The position numbers and the translations under genes were made by a program. The notes below the pieces were generated by a model. It saw nothing but the letters and a program-made list of their open reading frames with translations, did no database searches and was not told the origin of the DNA. From contig JAYJMM010000042.1 in assembly GCA_037349105.1 (NCBI GenBank), positions 1,529,501-1,593,500 of the forward strand: DNA of 64,000 nucleotides. The letters run 5' to 3'. How positions within the stretch are numbered: the first letter of the stretch is position 1; the number at the start of each line of letters is the position of its first letter. Shown piece after piece: positions 1 through 11,412 of the stretch. The stretch comes from Limnomonas spitsbergensis (lineage: Eukaryota > Chlorophyta > Chlorophyceae > Chlamydomonadales).

Positions 1-81
1 GTAGGACAGCATCACCTCGTCTCCATCCACGTGTCCCAAAATACATGTTCTGACGCTCATGCCCACCCCTCATGTTTGCAG

Positions 82-1336
82 GTCTCTGCGGTCACGATTT
101 CTGCAAGTCCTGTCTGGATGATTGGCGCGCGTCTAGCTCCAAAGGGCTTGGCGTGAGCTGCCCATCCTGCCGTCAGCTTGCGATGGCGCCCGGCGTGCAG
201 TCCATAGGTGAGGAGGGTGGCCCGAGCGAGCGATTAACCCCAATGTACATGCGTCGACACTCCATGATTCCCGCCTGAAAATTGGAGACCCAATTCCCCC
301 CATGTGTTATGAAGCGAGTTATCTATCTGGCTGAATGCTACCTAGCCCAATGTCACCACTGCCTGGTGACAGGCTTCCTCCGGGGGAGGGAGAGGTCTGT
401 TAAGGGGAGGAAGCATGGCTAGCCAGTTACTCATGCAATGCAAACTTGTCCATCACTTCGAACCATCCACCTGCAAAGGACAAAAAGGCATGCAGCACTG
501 TTGGGCCCTGCTCCACCGAGTGTAGCCTCTGTGTCCCTCCGGCAGAGGCTTGACCTTGCCTTCCACATTTCTCGCTCTCAACAGGTGTCTGTGTAAGACT
601 CCAGAAGCTGATCGAGAAGGCTTACCCAGAGCGGGTGGCTGAGCGCAGAAAGGAGGTCAACGAGCGTGTGTCTGCCCGGGAGGCCGACCGTCAGCTTGCC
701 ATTGATGCCCAAATCACCACTGTGAGGGAGATGATGGGAGCGCGTTTCAGCCAAATGTCCAGCATGCTGCAGCCAAACATGCCACACCCAAGACTGCTGG
801 CCACTGCCGCTGCATCAACATCGGCAGCAGGTCCCGAAACACCCTCAACATCCCCAGCTGCTGCCCCACTCCAGTGGTGGCAGCAGGCCACCCAAGTGCC
901 TTCGCCTGCCATGCAAGCAGCTCGAACTGAGCAGGCCGCACCCGAGTGGCGCCATGCCGCGCGCGACGCCATCCACCGTCAGTCCATGGGGCAGAGTCTA
1001 GTGGAGCTATTCCACCTCCGACGACCGGCCATGGAAGACGCCTTCAAAGCGCGCCTCCCCCGCCTGGTGCGCAAGCTGGAGCTCGGCCTGTACAGCACCG
1101 CCACCTCGCTTGAGCAGTACGTCAACGTCGCGACGCTGGAGCTGCGCGTCCAGGGTCTGGTCAGGCTCCTGATGACTCAGCAGCAACATGTGGACAGCCG
1201 AGACCGGCAGAACGTGTCCCGCACGGCTGGTGCCATGGATGCAGCCAATGCACTCTACAGCCACGAGGTCCTCCCGCCCGCCATTGATGCAGAGCAGACT
1301 GGCATCACGCATGCTGCTGCTGCTGCTGCTTGGTAG
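82..1336 (+). CDS. RING-finger protein, 3' part (probable E3 ubiquitin ligase)
   Basis: Two exons are visible, 82-207 and 585-1336 (stop TAG at 1334-1336); the 5' part lies outside the window. Exon 82-207 follows an acceptor TTTGCAG and encodes the second half of a RING finger, CGHDFCKSC followed by CPSCR, giving zinc ligands H, C, C, C, C of a C3HC4 type. It ends before donor GTGAGG with one leftover base, which joins in phase to the exon after CAACAG at 584. The next residues, LQKLIEKAYPERVAERRKEV, resemble the helical stretch that often follows a RING in E3 ligases. The rest is Ala/Gln-rich and helical with no recognised domain, ending in an Ala run. Family knowledge predicts recruitment of a ubiquitin-conjugating E2; the substrate is unknown. 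Bases 1-81 read as the end of an intron. The RING call is firm; the ligase role is inference. Confidence 0.75.
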
Positions 1337-2514
1337 TGAAATGCGCTTTGCCCCTGACGCTCAAGTATAATGACTCGCAATGAGGGCCAGCTGCCCAGAC
1401 CCAGATCCATTTAATGAGGGCCACCTGCCCATAGCTAGCAATGTCTCGAACGTGTGATGAGTGTGACCTTGACCTTTGCCCCCTTTGGGGCCTTCCATGT
1501 TTTTTCTTCAATTTCGATTTACGGTTATAAGCCGTGGCCCATAACAAATTATATTTAGTAGAGCGATCTAGCAGCTAGCCTGAGACCGTACAGATTGCCA
1601 TTATGCTGAAGTGCATGAAGAAATCAGATACCGTTTTTAGTGTATATCGTTATAGAAGTACTGTCTAGATCTCCTCCCTGCAAACAGGGGGGCCCAAGAT
1701 GAAACATATAATCATCACCGGGATCATAAAGGTATCCATCTTCAATTACTTTTGGCGCTCTTGCGCAAACAATTGATGGCTATCTATTGTTTGATCCCGA
1801 TTGGGAATGCAGGATGAACGAAAACCGGGTAACATCAGCAATGATGTTTGATTTGTAAAGAAGATGAAATCGAATCTCACTTCTACCGTATGCCTGGCAG
1901 CATCCCCAAACAACCCATTGCCGCAAATTTCAGACCCTGTCATGCGGCTTATGTTATATGTACTAAGGAAACAGTGAATGGACAGAAGAGAAGATTATCG
2001 GTACTGATGAAAGTACCACAAATGTCATCTAGACTCCTGTTCAAAAAGTCATAACTGGATGCAAAACGGTAACGGACTTCCTTGGTGTAACCCTTATTGA
2101 GGCCTGCACATGGGCTGTGAGGATCCTGATCCCATCATGATTAGGACCTGGCGGCATGAAAGTGATGCCACCATAAGCCATTTAGGTAATGTGCACAGGG
2201 GCTTACTGGAGTCACTCGGTACGCACAGTAACGTTGGTGCCTGGTGTGCATTCTCTGGCATTGTCATTGATAACCAGTACTGTACGATGTACTGTATTGA
2301 GACATTGCATACCCATTTCGTGGATCCATGACCCACTGATGCGCCATGCTGTGCTTAACAGGTTGGTGGCCACATGAACTCGCTCTAAACATTGTTGGAG
2401 AATACCCGCCATGGCAGAGGAAAACTTGTATGCTCCCAGCCCAGGCTGAGAAAAATTACACATTCCAGAGGCAGAAAATAGTGGCTCAGAGGAGAGAGAT
2501 TGTCTGGTAAGAAG
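1337..2514. other. intergenic, no gene seen
   Basis: Only short open frames without domain signals or plausible splice structure are present. I see no RNA gene. The stretch separates the RING gene from the hairpin at 2515. Confidence 0.5.
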
Positions 2515-2658
2515 GGCGGTATGTGGCAAAACAGCAGGCAGGTGCATCGTTGACTTGAATTAACTTAGTCAATGACCTGACACCTCTGGGCCCTGCTCAA
2601 AAAGCTGACTTAATTCAAGTCAAAGATGCACCTGCCTGCTGATTTGCCACATACCGCC
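2515..2658. repeat. long near-perfect hairpin (inverted repeat)
   Basis: The left arm starting at 2515 (GGCGGTATGTGGCAAA) is matched by the reverse complement of the arm ending at 2658. Roughly 52 bp pair with two mismatches plus a frayed end, around a loop of about 35 nt. It could be a miniature inverted-repeat element, or the source of a long hairpin RNA of the kind used as miRNA precursors in green algae. It lies about 420 bp upstream of the eIF3m start codon. Confidence 0.8.
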
Positions 2659-3077
2659 TATCCAGTGATCGCCTGATTGAGGAAGGTCGTGGCATATCAG
2701 CGTATAGGGGTGTGCCATTGCTGCCCAACAACTGGAAGGGTCCCATGTGACGGGTTGGCGCTTGCAGTCAACGTGACTCCTAGGTGGCAGTTGGCAAAGG
2801 ATGAATGGAAACTGCTGCTACAAGCAGTGTGTAGCCCATGATCGGAAAATGGAAATTTCTGGATATCACTGACAAGAAATATCGGTAATGGCATTTCCCT
2901 CGCCCGACATCCCACCCCCCCGAACCAAACCTGAACCCTCGTTGTGTGCAGCCCCTGTACCCTGCCTCTGAATTGGCTCTCCTAGTCACCCGCATTTCCC
3001 ACGTCTAATCCTCACTGCCTCTCTCTATTTAGCCCCGCGCTTGAACAGGGCCAAGAAATATATTTGAAAAGGCCGAC

Positions 3078-6000
3078 ATGACCATCCAAATCGTAGAGAC
3101 GAGTGAGGAGAGCTCGTACGTGCTCGTGGTAGATCACATCGCGACGCTTCTGAATGAGGGGGATGTGAGTCAAGAGATATCAAACAGCCGCCAGTTTTGT
3201 TTGTCGCAGGCTCTCGCAGGCCTCCTCCGAAGACGAACAACTCCTGGACACCTTGTTCAGTTTTGCCCCCACCTTTGGCCAACGCGGCGCATTATCATGC
3301 AACACGAGTAATGCCAGCGCAATCCGGCCTGATAACCATCCTTGCCCAAAACAGGTTAAGACGGCTCTGGCTGAGACTCTAGGATCCAAGTTCCTAGAAG
3401 AGTGCACTGCTCTGATCACAGCGGAGAGGTTCGACTCGTTCCTCACCATGACACTGCCGCACCTGGATCTGGTGTTTGCCAAGTCCACTGACAAGGGTGA
3501 GCAAAAAAGGACGGCGCGTGGGCAGGGCAGGCGCTGACTCCGACGCCGCCCTACAGCAGTGCGTTAGCCGAAGTCTAGCAAATCGTGGCCTTTTGACAAC
3601 TGCTAAATTTGTCAGATTGCGTTGAGCGTAGCCCTGTATTATGTACCGGCTGACCAGTGGATGGGCCCCAGCAAGTGGGCCACAGACGTGTTGCTCCCTG
3701 GCCCCACCTCACGAGCTTGCATTGAATGCCTGTGCAAGGTCACTTCCTTTATATCTCATACCTGCATGATCTACTGGCGACACTCGTTTTCAACTATGGC
3801 CAGCCATGCAGACGCATGCGTCTTACACGTGTCATTACAAATACTGCCTCTGCACCATGCGCATGCTGTCAGGCGACCGCATCTCAGGCGGCCTCATTTA
3901 TACTAAATTGGTAGTTGAACCAACATAACCGAGTGTCTGAGTTTATTCTTACGCAACGGCAAAGGCACCATTCATGCCCCTGCCCCATTCAAGTTGCCTT
4001 GTAGAAGCCTCCACCTGGAACGCAGTTCTTTGTTTTAGCGAGCACCAGACTATCTTCAACGGGCAGCCTGGGACCATGGGGATCAAGCCATGACTGGCCC
4101 ATGGCCGGATGCCTAGGCATTAGGGCTTGCTGTATGAGGCCACCCCGGCCTGTGGCCGGGTGATGTCTGAAACAAGCACATATAATAAACTTGATGGCTG
4201 CACCACCACCAGCATATATAGCACGTCAATGATACCTGTAGACCTATTCATGCACGCACCAACAGGTGTCCTACTCTTGCCCCTCCCGAACATGTAGAGT
4301 GCGAGTGCATCGCAAACGTCCTGGTGCACGCCATCGCGAAGGTGCCTGAGGCTGGAGCACCCGCTGCCGCTCGGTCCCTGGCTGCGGCCCTGTCATCCAA
4401 GGTCGATGACCGATCAGAGGAGCGTCTCTCAGCGCTGCTCAACCTGTATGGTGTGACGGCGGTCAAGGAGGTGCAGCTGTTAGTGCTTCTGGCAACGGCA
4501 GAGTACGCGAGCAAGCAGCCTCGCATGGCTAGCATGCTCACTGCAGTGGTCAAGGGGCGGGCGGAGACTTGGGTGACGCAGTGGGCACTGCCCGAGGCAC
4601 AGGCGATAGAGCTGTACCTCTCGCTGGCATCACTAGTCAAGGTGTGGATATGTCCAGGATAAATGCCGCAGCTGATTACGATTGCATTTTCACTCCTGTA
4701 GCACGTAACGGTGCCGAGTCTTTTCACTCGCTGTAGAAGGCTGTGTGTGTCTTTGTGTGTGTGTGTGAGCACCCCTTCTGCGGTGCCCTTCTTATGGGGA
4801 CCCAGAGAGCTGCTTAGAAGCTTCAAATGTTGCGCTCCATTTTACCAACTTGAAAGTAACAAGAATATTTATGCGAGGCGTTGCTTGCATGCATGTGTCA
4901 TCCCTTGGGCAATGGGCGGCCTTCCTGGCAAAGCGTTTTGTGTGCATGCTGCGCATGCAGCATGTGCAGGATTTCAAGAAGTGATGTATATAGTGTGGAC
5001 CCGCAGAGTGAACCTGATTTCATGTACGAGCCATGAGCTGATGAGGGCATACCAAGCACACCTTATCTACCTTGCATGGCCCATCGTGGGCCTGATTTCA
5101 AACTTTGATCCAAGGTTTCTCGATTCTGCACAACCTCCTATCTCTCTTCTCCATGTACCCCTGAGCAGTGAACGTCACTGTATGCCGACGTGTATGCGTG
5201 AGTGTTGTCCGAACCGATGATGAGATACCAAACAAACTTATCTACATTGCATGACCCCTTGTGGGCCTGATTTTAACACATATGATCTGAGGCCCGGCTA
5301 TTAAACACTTGCGCATGTACAATCCTATGTTGTTTCCCTTGTACTCCTGTATGCATGGCAGCCACTGCCTACGCATGTCTGCTCTGAACCGATGATGAGA
5401 TACCAATCAAACCTTATCTACATTGCATGACCCCTCGTGGGCCTGATTTCAAATTTGAATCCGAGGTTTTATGAGACCCCTTTTGCACAAATATCCATCT
5501 GCACTACTCTATTTACCTCGAGGCAGTGGATGCCACTGTGTGTCGATATATTAGCATGCCTGGACAAAGCCGAACCGATGATGAGATACCAATCAAACCT
5601 TATTTACATTGCATGACCCCTTGTGGGCCTGATTTCAACTTGTAATCCGAGGTTTTGTGAAACCATTCCTACTAAAGCACTCCTCTGCTTTCCCATGTAT
5701 GACCATCATGTAATCACCGATTGTTTTGGCTGGCATGCAAGCATATTTTTGTCCAAACCAATGATGAGATATCAAACACACCTTATCTACATTGCATGAC
5801 CCCTCGTGGGCCTGATTTCAACTTGTAATCCGAGGTTTTGTGTCACTTTTTTGCAACTGCACCCATCTGCTTCTGCCATCGGTACTGCTATGACGCTGTG
5901 CATGCTCGCAGTCGAAACCAATGATGAGATACCAATCAAACCTTATCTACATTGCATGACCCCTCGTGGGCCTGATTTCAACTTCCAATCCGAGGTTTTG

Positions 6001-9000
6001 TGGTAGCCTATTTGCAAGTGCACCCATCTGCTTCTGCCATCAGTACTGCTACGACGCTGTGCATGCTCACAGTCGAAACCAATGATGAGATACCAATCAA
6101 ACCTTATCTACATTGCATGACCCCTCGTGGGCCTGATTTCAGCTTATAATCCGAGGTTTTGTGATAGCCCTCTGCAACGCTTGCACTATACATCCCCATT
6201 TGCTAGATTGCATGCAATGCTCACACTTGCACGCTTGAGTTTTGAAACCACACTGGCTGGCTTGCGTTCAAAGTGGCTGTGTGCTGCCCCTGCTAAACCC
6301 CTCATGGTGGGAAAATCGCCACCCCTAAGTACCAGCGTCTGGTGGTTTTAACCCTTCTCTGTGATGACACCCGCTCCCCCCTCCTCCTGTACTCTCATGC
6401 CTGCAGGCGTCTCAGGACCGGCCTGGTCCCGCCCCTATCGAGTACCTACGCCTGGTCATTGCTGCCTTGAAGCTGGCAGTGGACGGCGACGTCAAAACAT
6501 TGACGATGCTTAAGCCTCACGCCGCGGCCGCAGTGGCAGAGTACACCAGGTGAGAAAGAGGGCGACACTCGGACATGCTTTGAGATCCTTGGTCATCAAA
6601 AAAACAAATGAACAAAACTCCCCTGGGGTTTGGATGTAGGAATAAACCCTACCCGCTGGTGCTACGACCCAACTAGTAGTCCTGGGTAGGATGCAAAGCA
6701 TTACTGAAGATCTGATTGGCCTTCCCTCAGACATACAAAATGACTTCTTATCATGCTGCCCTCAGGGCAACCAGTCGACAAAAACTCATGATTTCAGACT
6801 AAAAACCGGCGACCACGATCGATTAATTAGTAATATCATGGATCCCTCGACCCCAAACAACGTCAATTATGAAGGAAGGCAAAGCAAAGCTACAGTAGGC
6901 GTGCTTGTCCCCAGGGTGCTCTGGCACCCGCTTGGTTTTACGGGGCCATTCTTGCGTTGAGGGGGGGCTTCCTTGGGGAGGGGGAGGTCTGACCCAAAGT
7001 GTGGCTGGGGCATCCTTGCGGACATCAAATGTGTCCCAGGGAGTGGCTGGCTGGCTGGGGTATCCTCAGGCCTGGAGCTGGAGGGAGATATATGGGGTTG
7101 GCTGATGCATGGGGTGTTCAGGCCGGACTGGGAGGTACACCAAGGTGCCATGATGCGCATGAAGGACCATGCGCATCAAAGGAGGGCTGGCTGGCTGATA
7201 TATTCGCAGCCCTTTTTAACTAGAAACATTTGGGGAACGAGTGCATGGGGTGTTCAGGCCGGACAGAGACGTTGACCAAGGCTCCAGGAGCAGCATGTTT
7301 GACCATGTGTCCTGAGCAGCGTAGGTTGGTCCAGGGCTACAGAGCCAAGAAGGCTGAGGGGTGCAGGTCTGAGGAAACTGAGGTGGTGGCTGACTGCGCC
7401 TGTGGTAGGGAAGTGCCAGCTAGGCTGGCTACGCGTCTTGCAACAAAAATAGTCGACCCCATCATCTCCCCTGGCACTGGGGAGAGGCTGAGGTAGAAAA
7501 GTGTGGAAAGGGACACCCCCTGATGAGTCAACCCCAGTGGTTGTGAAGCCTATGAGGCATGTCCGCCCCTGTTGTCCCTGTATTGTGGCAGAGGCGCTGC
7601 TATTAACTCAACCACTCCACTTCAGAAAGCTTGTCTCCCCTGGCTGGAAAGGCATGGCCTATCTGGTCTGAATGCCTCCCTGGATTCCTATTATATCTCC
7701 CTGGATTCCCATTTAGTATCTTTTGAGTACCCTCCCTCTCCCTATGACAAGTGCTCTTCCTATTCATGTGAAGGAAGTCCTGTTTCTGCCTGATTTGGAC
7801 TGAAAGCCTCCCCGGAGTCTATTCTGTTAAGTATTCATTTTCTTTAAATGTTATATAAGTTGTAATCCGCCGTACCTGTTTGTAGGAACCCAGCCTTCTA
7901 CCAGTCCGATTTGGGGGAGCTGCCTGCGGTACGGAATCTTGCGTCTGACCCGCAGTACGCACCGCTGTACAAGCTCATGACGAGTATGCTTTCTGGTGAC
8001 ATTGCGGGTGAGTTGAGCACCGCATGGGTGAAGACCAGGGGGAGGGAGGCCACCAGCGTTTCAAGGGCGGGAAATTTTGTCCCTGGTGTTGACCTTGAAG
8101 AAAAGATAAAGCATAGTGCAGCTACACGCTTATGACCGTATGCTTTCGGGTGACGTTTGCGCGGTTAAATGGGGGGTGGAAGAGGTGTGAACTCTGTGGT
8201 TTTTGTTTTACTAGGTTATGTAAATGGTGTTATCTTGCTGCTTGTGCAGCTTATCGGACCGCTGCGTTTGAGCAGGCGCTAACATGCTTTTGTACTGGGT
8301 TGTATGAATTGTGCTGTATGTGTGCTGCTTGTGTAGCTTACCGGACAGCAGCCACGCCCGCTGCGTTGGAGCTCGCCGGCGTCTCTGCGGAGGCGGGTCT
8401 GTCCAAGGCGCGAATGAGCGCACTGCTGTCCCTGGGGACACAAGCAGGACAGGATGAGGTGGGTGGAGAGCATGTGTGGACCTGGGGGGAGGAGGGCATC
8501 AGGGGTGGGGAGGAGGGGGGACAGGATGAGGTGGGTGGAGAGCAACTGGGCCAGTAAGGAGGACGTGTGTGGATTGGGGGGAGGGGGACATGAGCGGGAC
8601 AGGACGAGGTAGTTGTACGGCATGTGAGGAATGGGGATGGGGGGAGGAGGGGGGATACGATGAGTTTGGTGGAGGGCGTGTGTGAAGCTGGGGGGAGGGA
8701 CAGGCCCAGACATCCTCCATACACGCCCAGAAGCTTGTAGGGGCAACCTGCCAGGCTATCTGGCTGGATTTCGCTTGTATGCTGACATGACATCTGACCC
8801 ATACCCATGGACCATGGGTCATATACTCGTAAGACATGTAGTCAAATTTGAAACCGGTTTGTGTGTGTTTGCCCTAATCCTCGCGCATCAGGTGACATTC
8901 ACGGCCATCCAGACAGCTCTGGACATTCCCGAGGAGCAGGTCGAGCTGTACGTGGTTCGTGCCATTGGTGCCAAGCTGCTGGAGGGGAAGATCGACCAGG

Positions 9001-9191
9001 TCCGAGGCGCAGTGTCGGTGACGCGCTGCACGATGCGCGCGTTCGGCCCAACGGAGTGGCGGGCGGTGCGCACACGCCTGGCCACGTGGCGGGAGTCGCT
9101 GGTCGCGGTGCAGGCGAACTTGGTGTCGAATAAGGCGGGGGCGGCCAGCGCCGGCGTGCCAGCCAGGGGCCAGCAAGCCATCCGAGTTTAA
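3078..9191 (+). CDS. eIF3m: eukaryotic translation initiation factor 3 subunit M (PCI domain), seven exons
   Basis: Exons are 3078-3164, 3220-3496, 4298-4641, 6407-6549, 7886-8007, 8337-8458 and 8892-9191 (stop TAA). All phases agree and the total is 1395 nt, 464 residues, somewhat longer than the roughly 400-420 I expect for plant homologues. The last exon carries the PCI/winged-helix C-terminus: EEQVELYVVRAIGAKLLEGK, then KIDQV, then FGPTEWRAVRTRLATWRESL, which lines up residue by residue with plant eIF3m. Exon 5 matches the conserved DLGELPAVRNLASDP block. The start ATG at 3078 gives MTIQIVETSEE, similar to the family N-terminus. eIF3m is a subunit of the PCI/MPN octamer of eIF3, which binds the 40S ribosome during cytoplasmic initiation. 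Oddities: exon 2 encodes about 20 residues that I cannot align (a small missed intron is possible), and intron 3 holds a seven-copy tandem array. Confidence 0.9.
5030..6165 (+). repeat. tandem array of 160-186-bp units inside eIF3m intron 3
   Basis: About seven copies share a core beginning GATGAGATACCAATCAAAC, then a CATGACCCC-type and CGTGGGCCTGATTTCA block, then ATCCGAGGTTTTGTG. The core recurs near 5076, 5250, 5426, 5612, 5797, 5957 and 6117. Spacing is 174-186 bp for the older copies and 160 bp for the last two, which are the most alike, so growth seems directional. No coding potential is conserved between copies. Confidence 0.85.
8247..8336 (+). repeat. duplicate of eIF3m exon 6 acceptor edge
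   Basis: The sequence CTTGTGCAG followed by CTTATCGGACCGCTGCGTTT repeats the authentic acceptor and exon start at 8331-8360 (CTTGTGTAG, CTTACCGGACAGCAGCC). Both copies read AYRTAA. Phase and the downstream match to eIF3m favour 8337 as the real exon start. The upstream copy is a pseudo-acceptor or alternative acceptor. Confidence 0.7.
8459..8700 (+). repeat. G-rich minisatellite in eIF3m intron 6
   Basis: Repeats of the form GACAGGATGAGGTGGGTGGA alternate with GGGGAGGAGGGG. The first unit overlaps the exon 6 donor (GATGAG/GTGGGT), so this is another array seeded at a splice donor. Long minus-strand open frames here are low-complexity artefacts. Confidence 0.65.
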
Positions 9192-9629
9192 GAGCTGTGG
9201 CGAGGGGCGGAGGCGGCGGGCTGGCCATCCATGTGGCAGGAAAAGCTGCGGCAGGAGCTGGATGGGGGATCTATGGAGAACCTGGCAAGCTTCAGACCAG
9301 CACTGCCTTGCGCTGCTTCTATGGCTGCCTTTCTTAGCAGCACCTTCAGCTTACTGACCGCCTTCGATGTTGTGGCTTCTTGTGAAGGTTGTGCATGTCT
9401 TCTCCAGCATGTGCCTACTGTACCGAATGGGCGAGAAAGCAAGGAAAAAACGACGTCGTTTTTCTGCCTCTTGTCTGTTGATGGGGACGTGGCGAAAAAC
9501 AGCAGCTGGCCTGTGCTCCGCCTGACTGGCCCCTCCTCTGTAGGCCTTGACCATTGACCACGGGAACACGATTCGACTAGACTAACATGATTTGAGATTT
9601 TTTTTGCTGCAATGCAGTATGCTGCTTGT

Positions 9630-9634
9630 TGTAA
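9630..9634 (+). terminator. eIF3m: TGTAA polyadenylation signal for eIF3m
   Basis: TGTAA, the usual poly(A) signal of chlorophycean algae, lies about 440 bp after the eIF3m stop. Nothing else in the 3' region is a better candidate. Confidence 0.4.
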
Positions 9635-9688
9635 ATTACGACCCACCTTCTGTTGTGGCCTGCAGGCTGCACCCGATTGTTATGCATG

Positions 9689-9931
9689 TTAGGGCAGCTG
9701 CAGGGCTGCAACCTCCTCTGAGGTCTGTTTGAATAGTTCCTCCAACCTCTTTTCTTCCCCTGGGATGTGCATGGCTGCATCTTTTAGGGCCCATGAATCC
9801 ACCTCCTGGACGGGTGGAGTGCCTAAATTGAAGGAAAGAGCTTCGAGGATACCAAGGTTTCCACCTCGCATCAATTGTATCGTACTAGCTTGCTGTATAT
9901 TGTTGTCCCTATCCAAGTGCATGGCTGCCAT
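9689..9931 (-). CDS. hypothetical 3'-terminal exon on the minus strand
   Basis: The minus-strand frame ends ...PPVQEVDSWALKD, HIPGEEKRLEELFKQTSEEV, AALQLP before a stop. The end is amphipathic and looks protein-like, but no family is recognised and no convincing upstream exons could be joined. If real, the gene would be tail-to-tail with eIF3m. The start is not determined. Confidence 0.25.
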   Translation of the reverse strand: MAAMHLDRDNNIQQASTIQLMRGGNLGILEALSFNLGTPPVQEVDSWALKDAAMHIPGEEKRLEELFKQTSEEVAALQLP

Positions 9932-9959
9932 CGTTCCTCGCTTCGCAAGCGTGTAGCTC

Positions 9960-11412
9960 CCGAAATACGGTAGACTGATGGGGCTGGACTTCGACGCAGA
10001 CCAGTCACCATGTAGTCAGCAAAGGGTGGTGCAAGGACGGACAGCACCAGCTTCATAGCAGCGGGCAGTTACAGTAAAGCAACCTGTTGCTTCTTGGGGC
10101 AGGTAGGAAAAGGTTGGGAGAGCTGAAGTACCCTAAGGGCGGATCAGATGAGCCTCTCGTCACTGCAACGTTTTGTGCGGGTCTCGACCTTGGAGCCAAA
10201 GGTGGCACTCACACCACGATGGTGGATGCTCCGATCAGTTCATTTTGCCCCGTCATATGTTGTCCGTACAGGATGTGAAGACATCAACGAGGTGGCGAAG
10301 CAGCTACTGCTTGCACCGAAACACAGATTCAGTAGGGCCAGGGGGTAGACTTTGTTGCGGCCAGTAACATCTTGCCACTCCGTAGCCTCCACAACACCAT
10401 ACACAACGTCACCTCCAGTCCTCCAGAAAACTAGCCTGGCTTAAGTGCAACGAATAACTTTTCGGCAGCTCCAGGCCAATTTCCCTGGCCTGTGTATCCC
10501 TGCCCACGGCAGGGCAGAACCAGGATGCTGGACAGTATAACCAGGATGCTGGACAATATGACCAGCACCTGGAGGAATCGTAGCAAGAGACGATGCTGTT
10601 CAACTAGGTCAAAGACAACGAGCAATGCGCGGCGGATGTTGCAAAACAGGCAGAAATGCAGCAAGCAGGGCACTGCGGATGCTGTGACACAAGCAGTAAA
10701 ACAGCCAGATATGCACAGCAGACGCTGCAAAAGAAAGAGCCTGCATGGTGTACCATATGCAGCGTAACAAACAGAACTTTAACCACATTACGCATACCGG
10801 CATCCCCAGATGTGCGATTGCACACACATGTGAATAGGATGTCAACACTTATCAGCCCTCCCTCCCTCCCGCATGTGATGTAAGGGATGAAGTTCTGTCC
10901 CTATTGGGGTGTCATTGTTCCTGCTTGTGGTTCCTCGTTTGTTGGTTTGGAACGTGATTTTCCGTGATTTTTCTGCAGAACAGTGTAGGGTTTATCAAGA
11001 TACAGAGGGCCGCGCAGGCATCTGGCATAGCACCGAACAGGCGGTCCTTACAAAAGAGAAGCCGTCTCCTTTTGGGACGAGCCAACTTGCACGGCTGGCC
11101 ATCAGTTAGGGGAGAGCAGAATAAACCGGGCAAGAAAGTCCCTTGGTCTTGCATACGTCAATTTCAGCGTTCTAGCTCCAGGGGCGCGCTCTAGAGCGTT
11201 TCAGCATTTCAAAAAAAACGTGTGAATGATTGTGTAGGTCTGTCCGAGGAGCTGGGTTTGGAGCGCTGCATTGGCACTCTTTATGTGATCCCTCCACCGG
11301 TGTACTGCATTTAAAATCCCGTATTCCTCAAGCCACTTTTCTTTCTTTCCTTCATCACGACTTTTACATTTCTTACCCTTGTCCGCATCGCATTCAGCTG
11401 CTCGTTTTCGAA
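9960..11412. other. intergenic, no recognised gene
   Basis: Short open frames occur on both strands (for example near 10087-10278 and 10492-10767) with no domain and no consistent splice structure. A small direct duplication built on AACCAGGATGCTGGACA is at 10520-10560. The promoter of the next gene must lie at the right end, but I see no clear TATA element. Confidence 0.4.

Noticed and set aside
8211..8837. Minus-strand frames of 76-156 codons
   Set aside because: They overlap a real eIF3m exon and a G-rich minisatellite; the translations are Pro/Ser low complexity.
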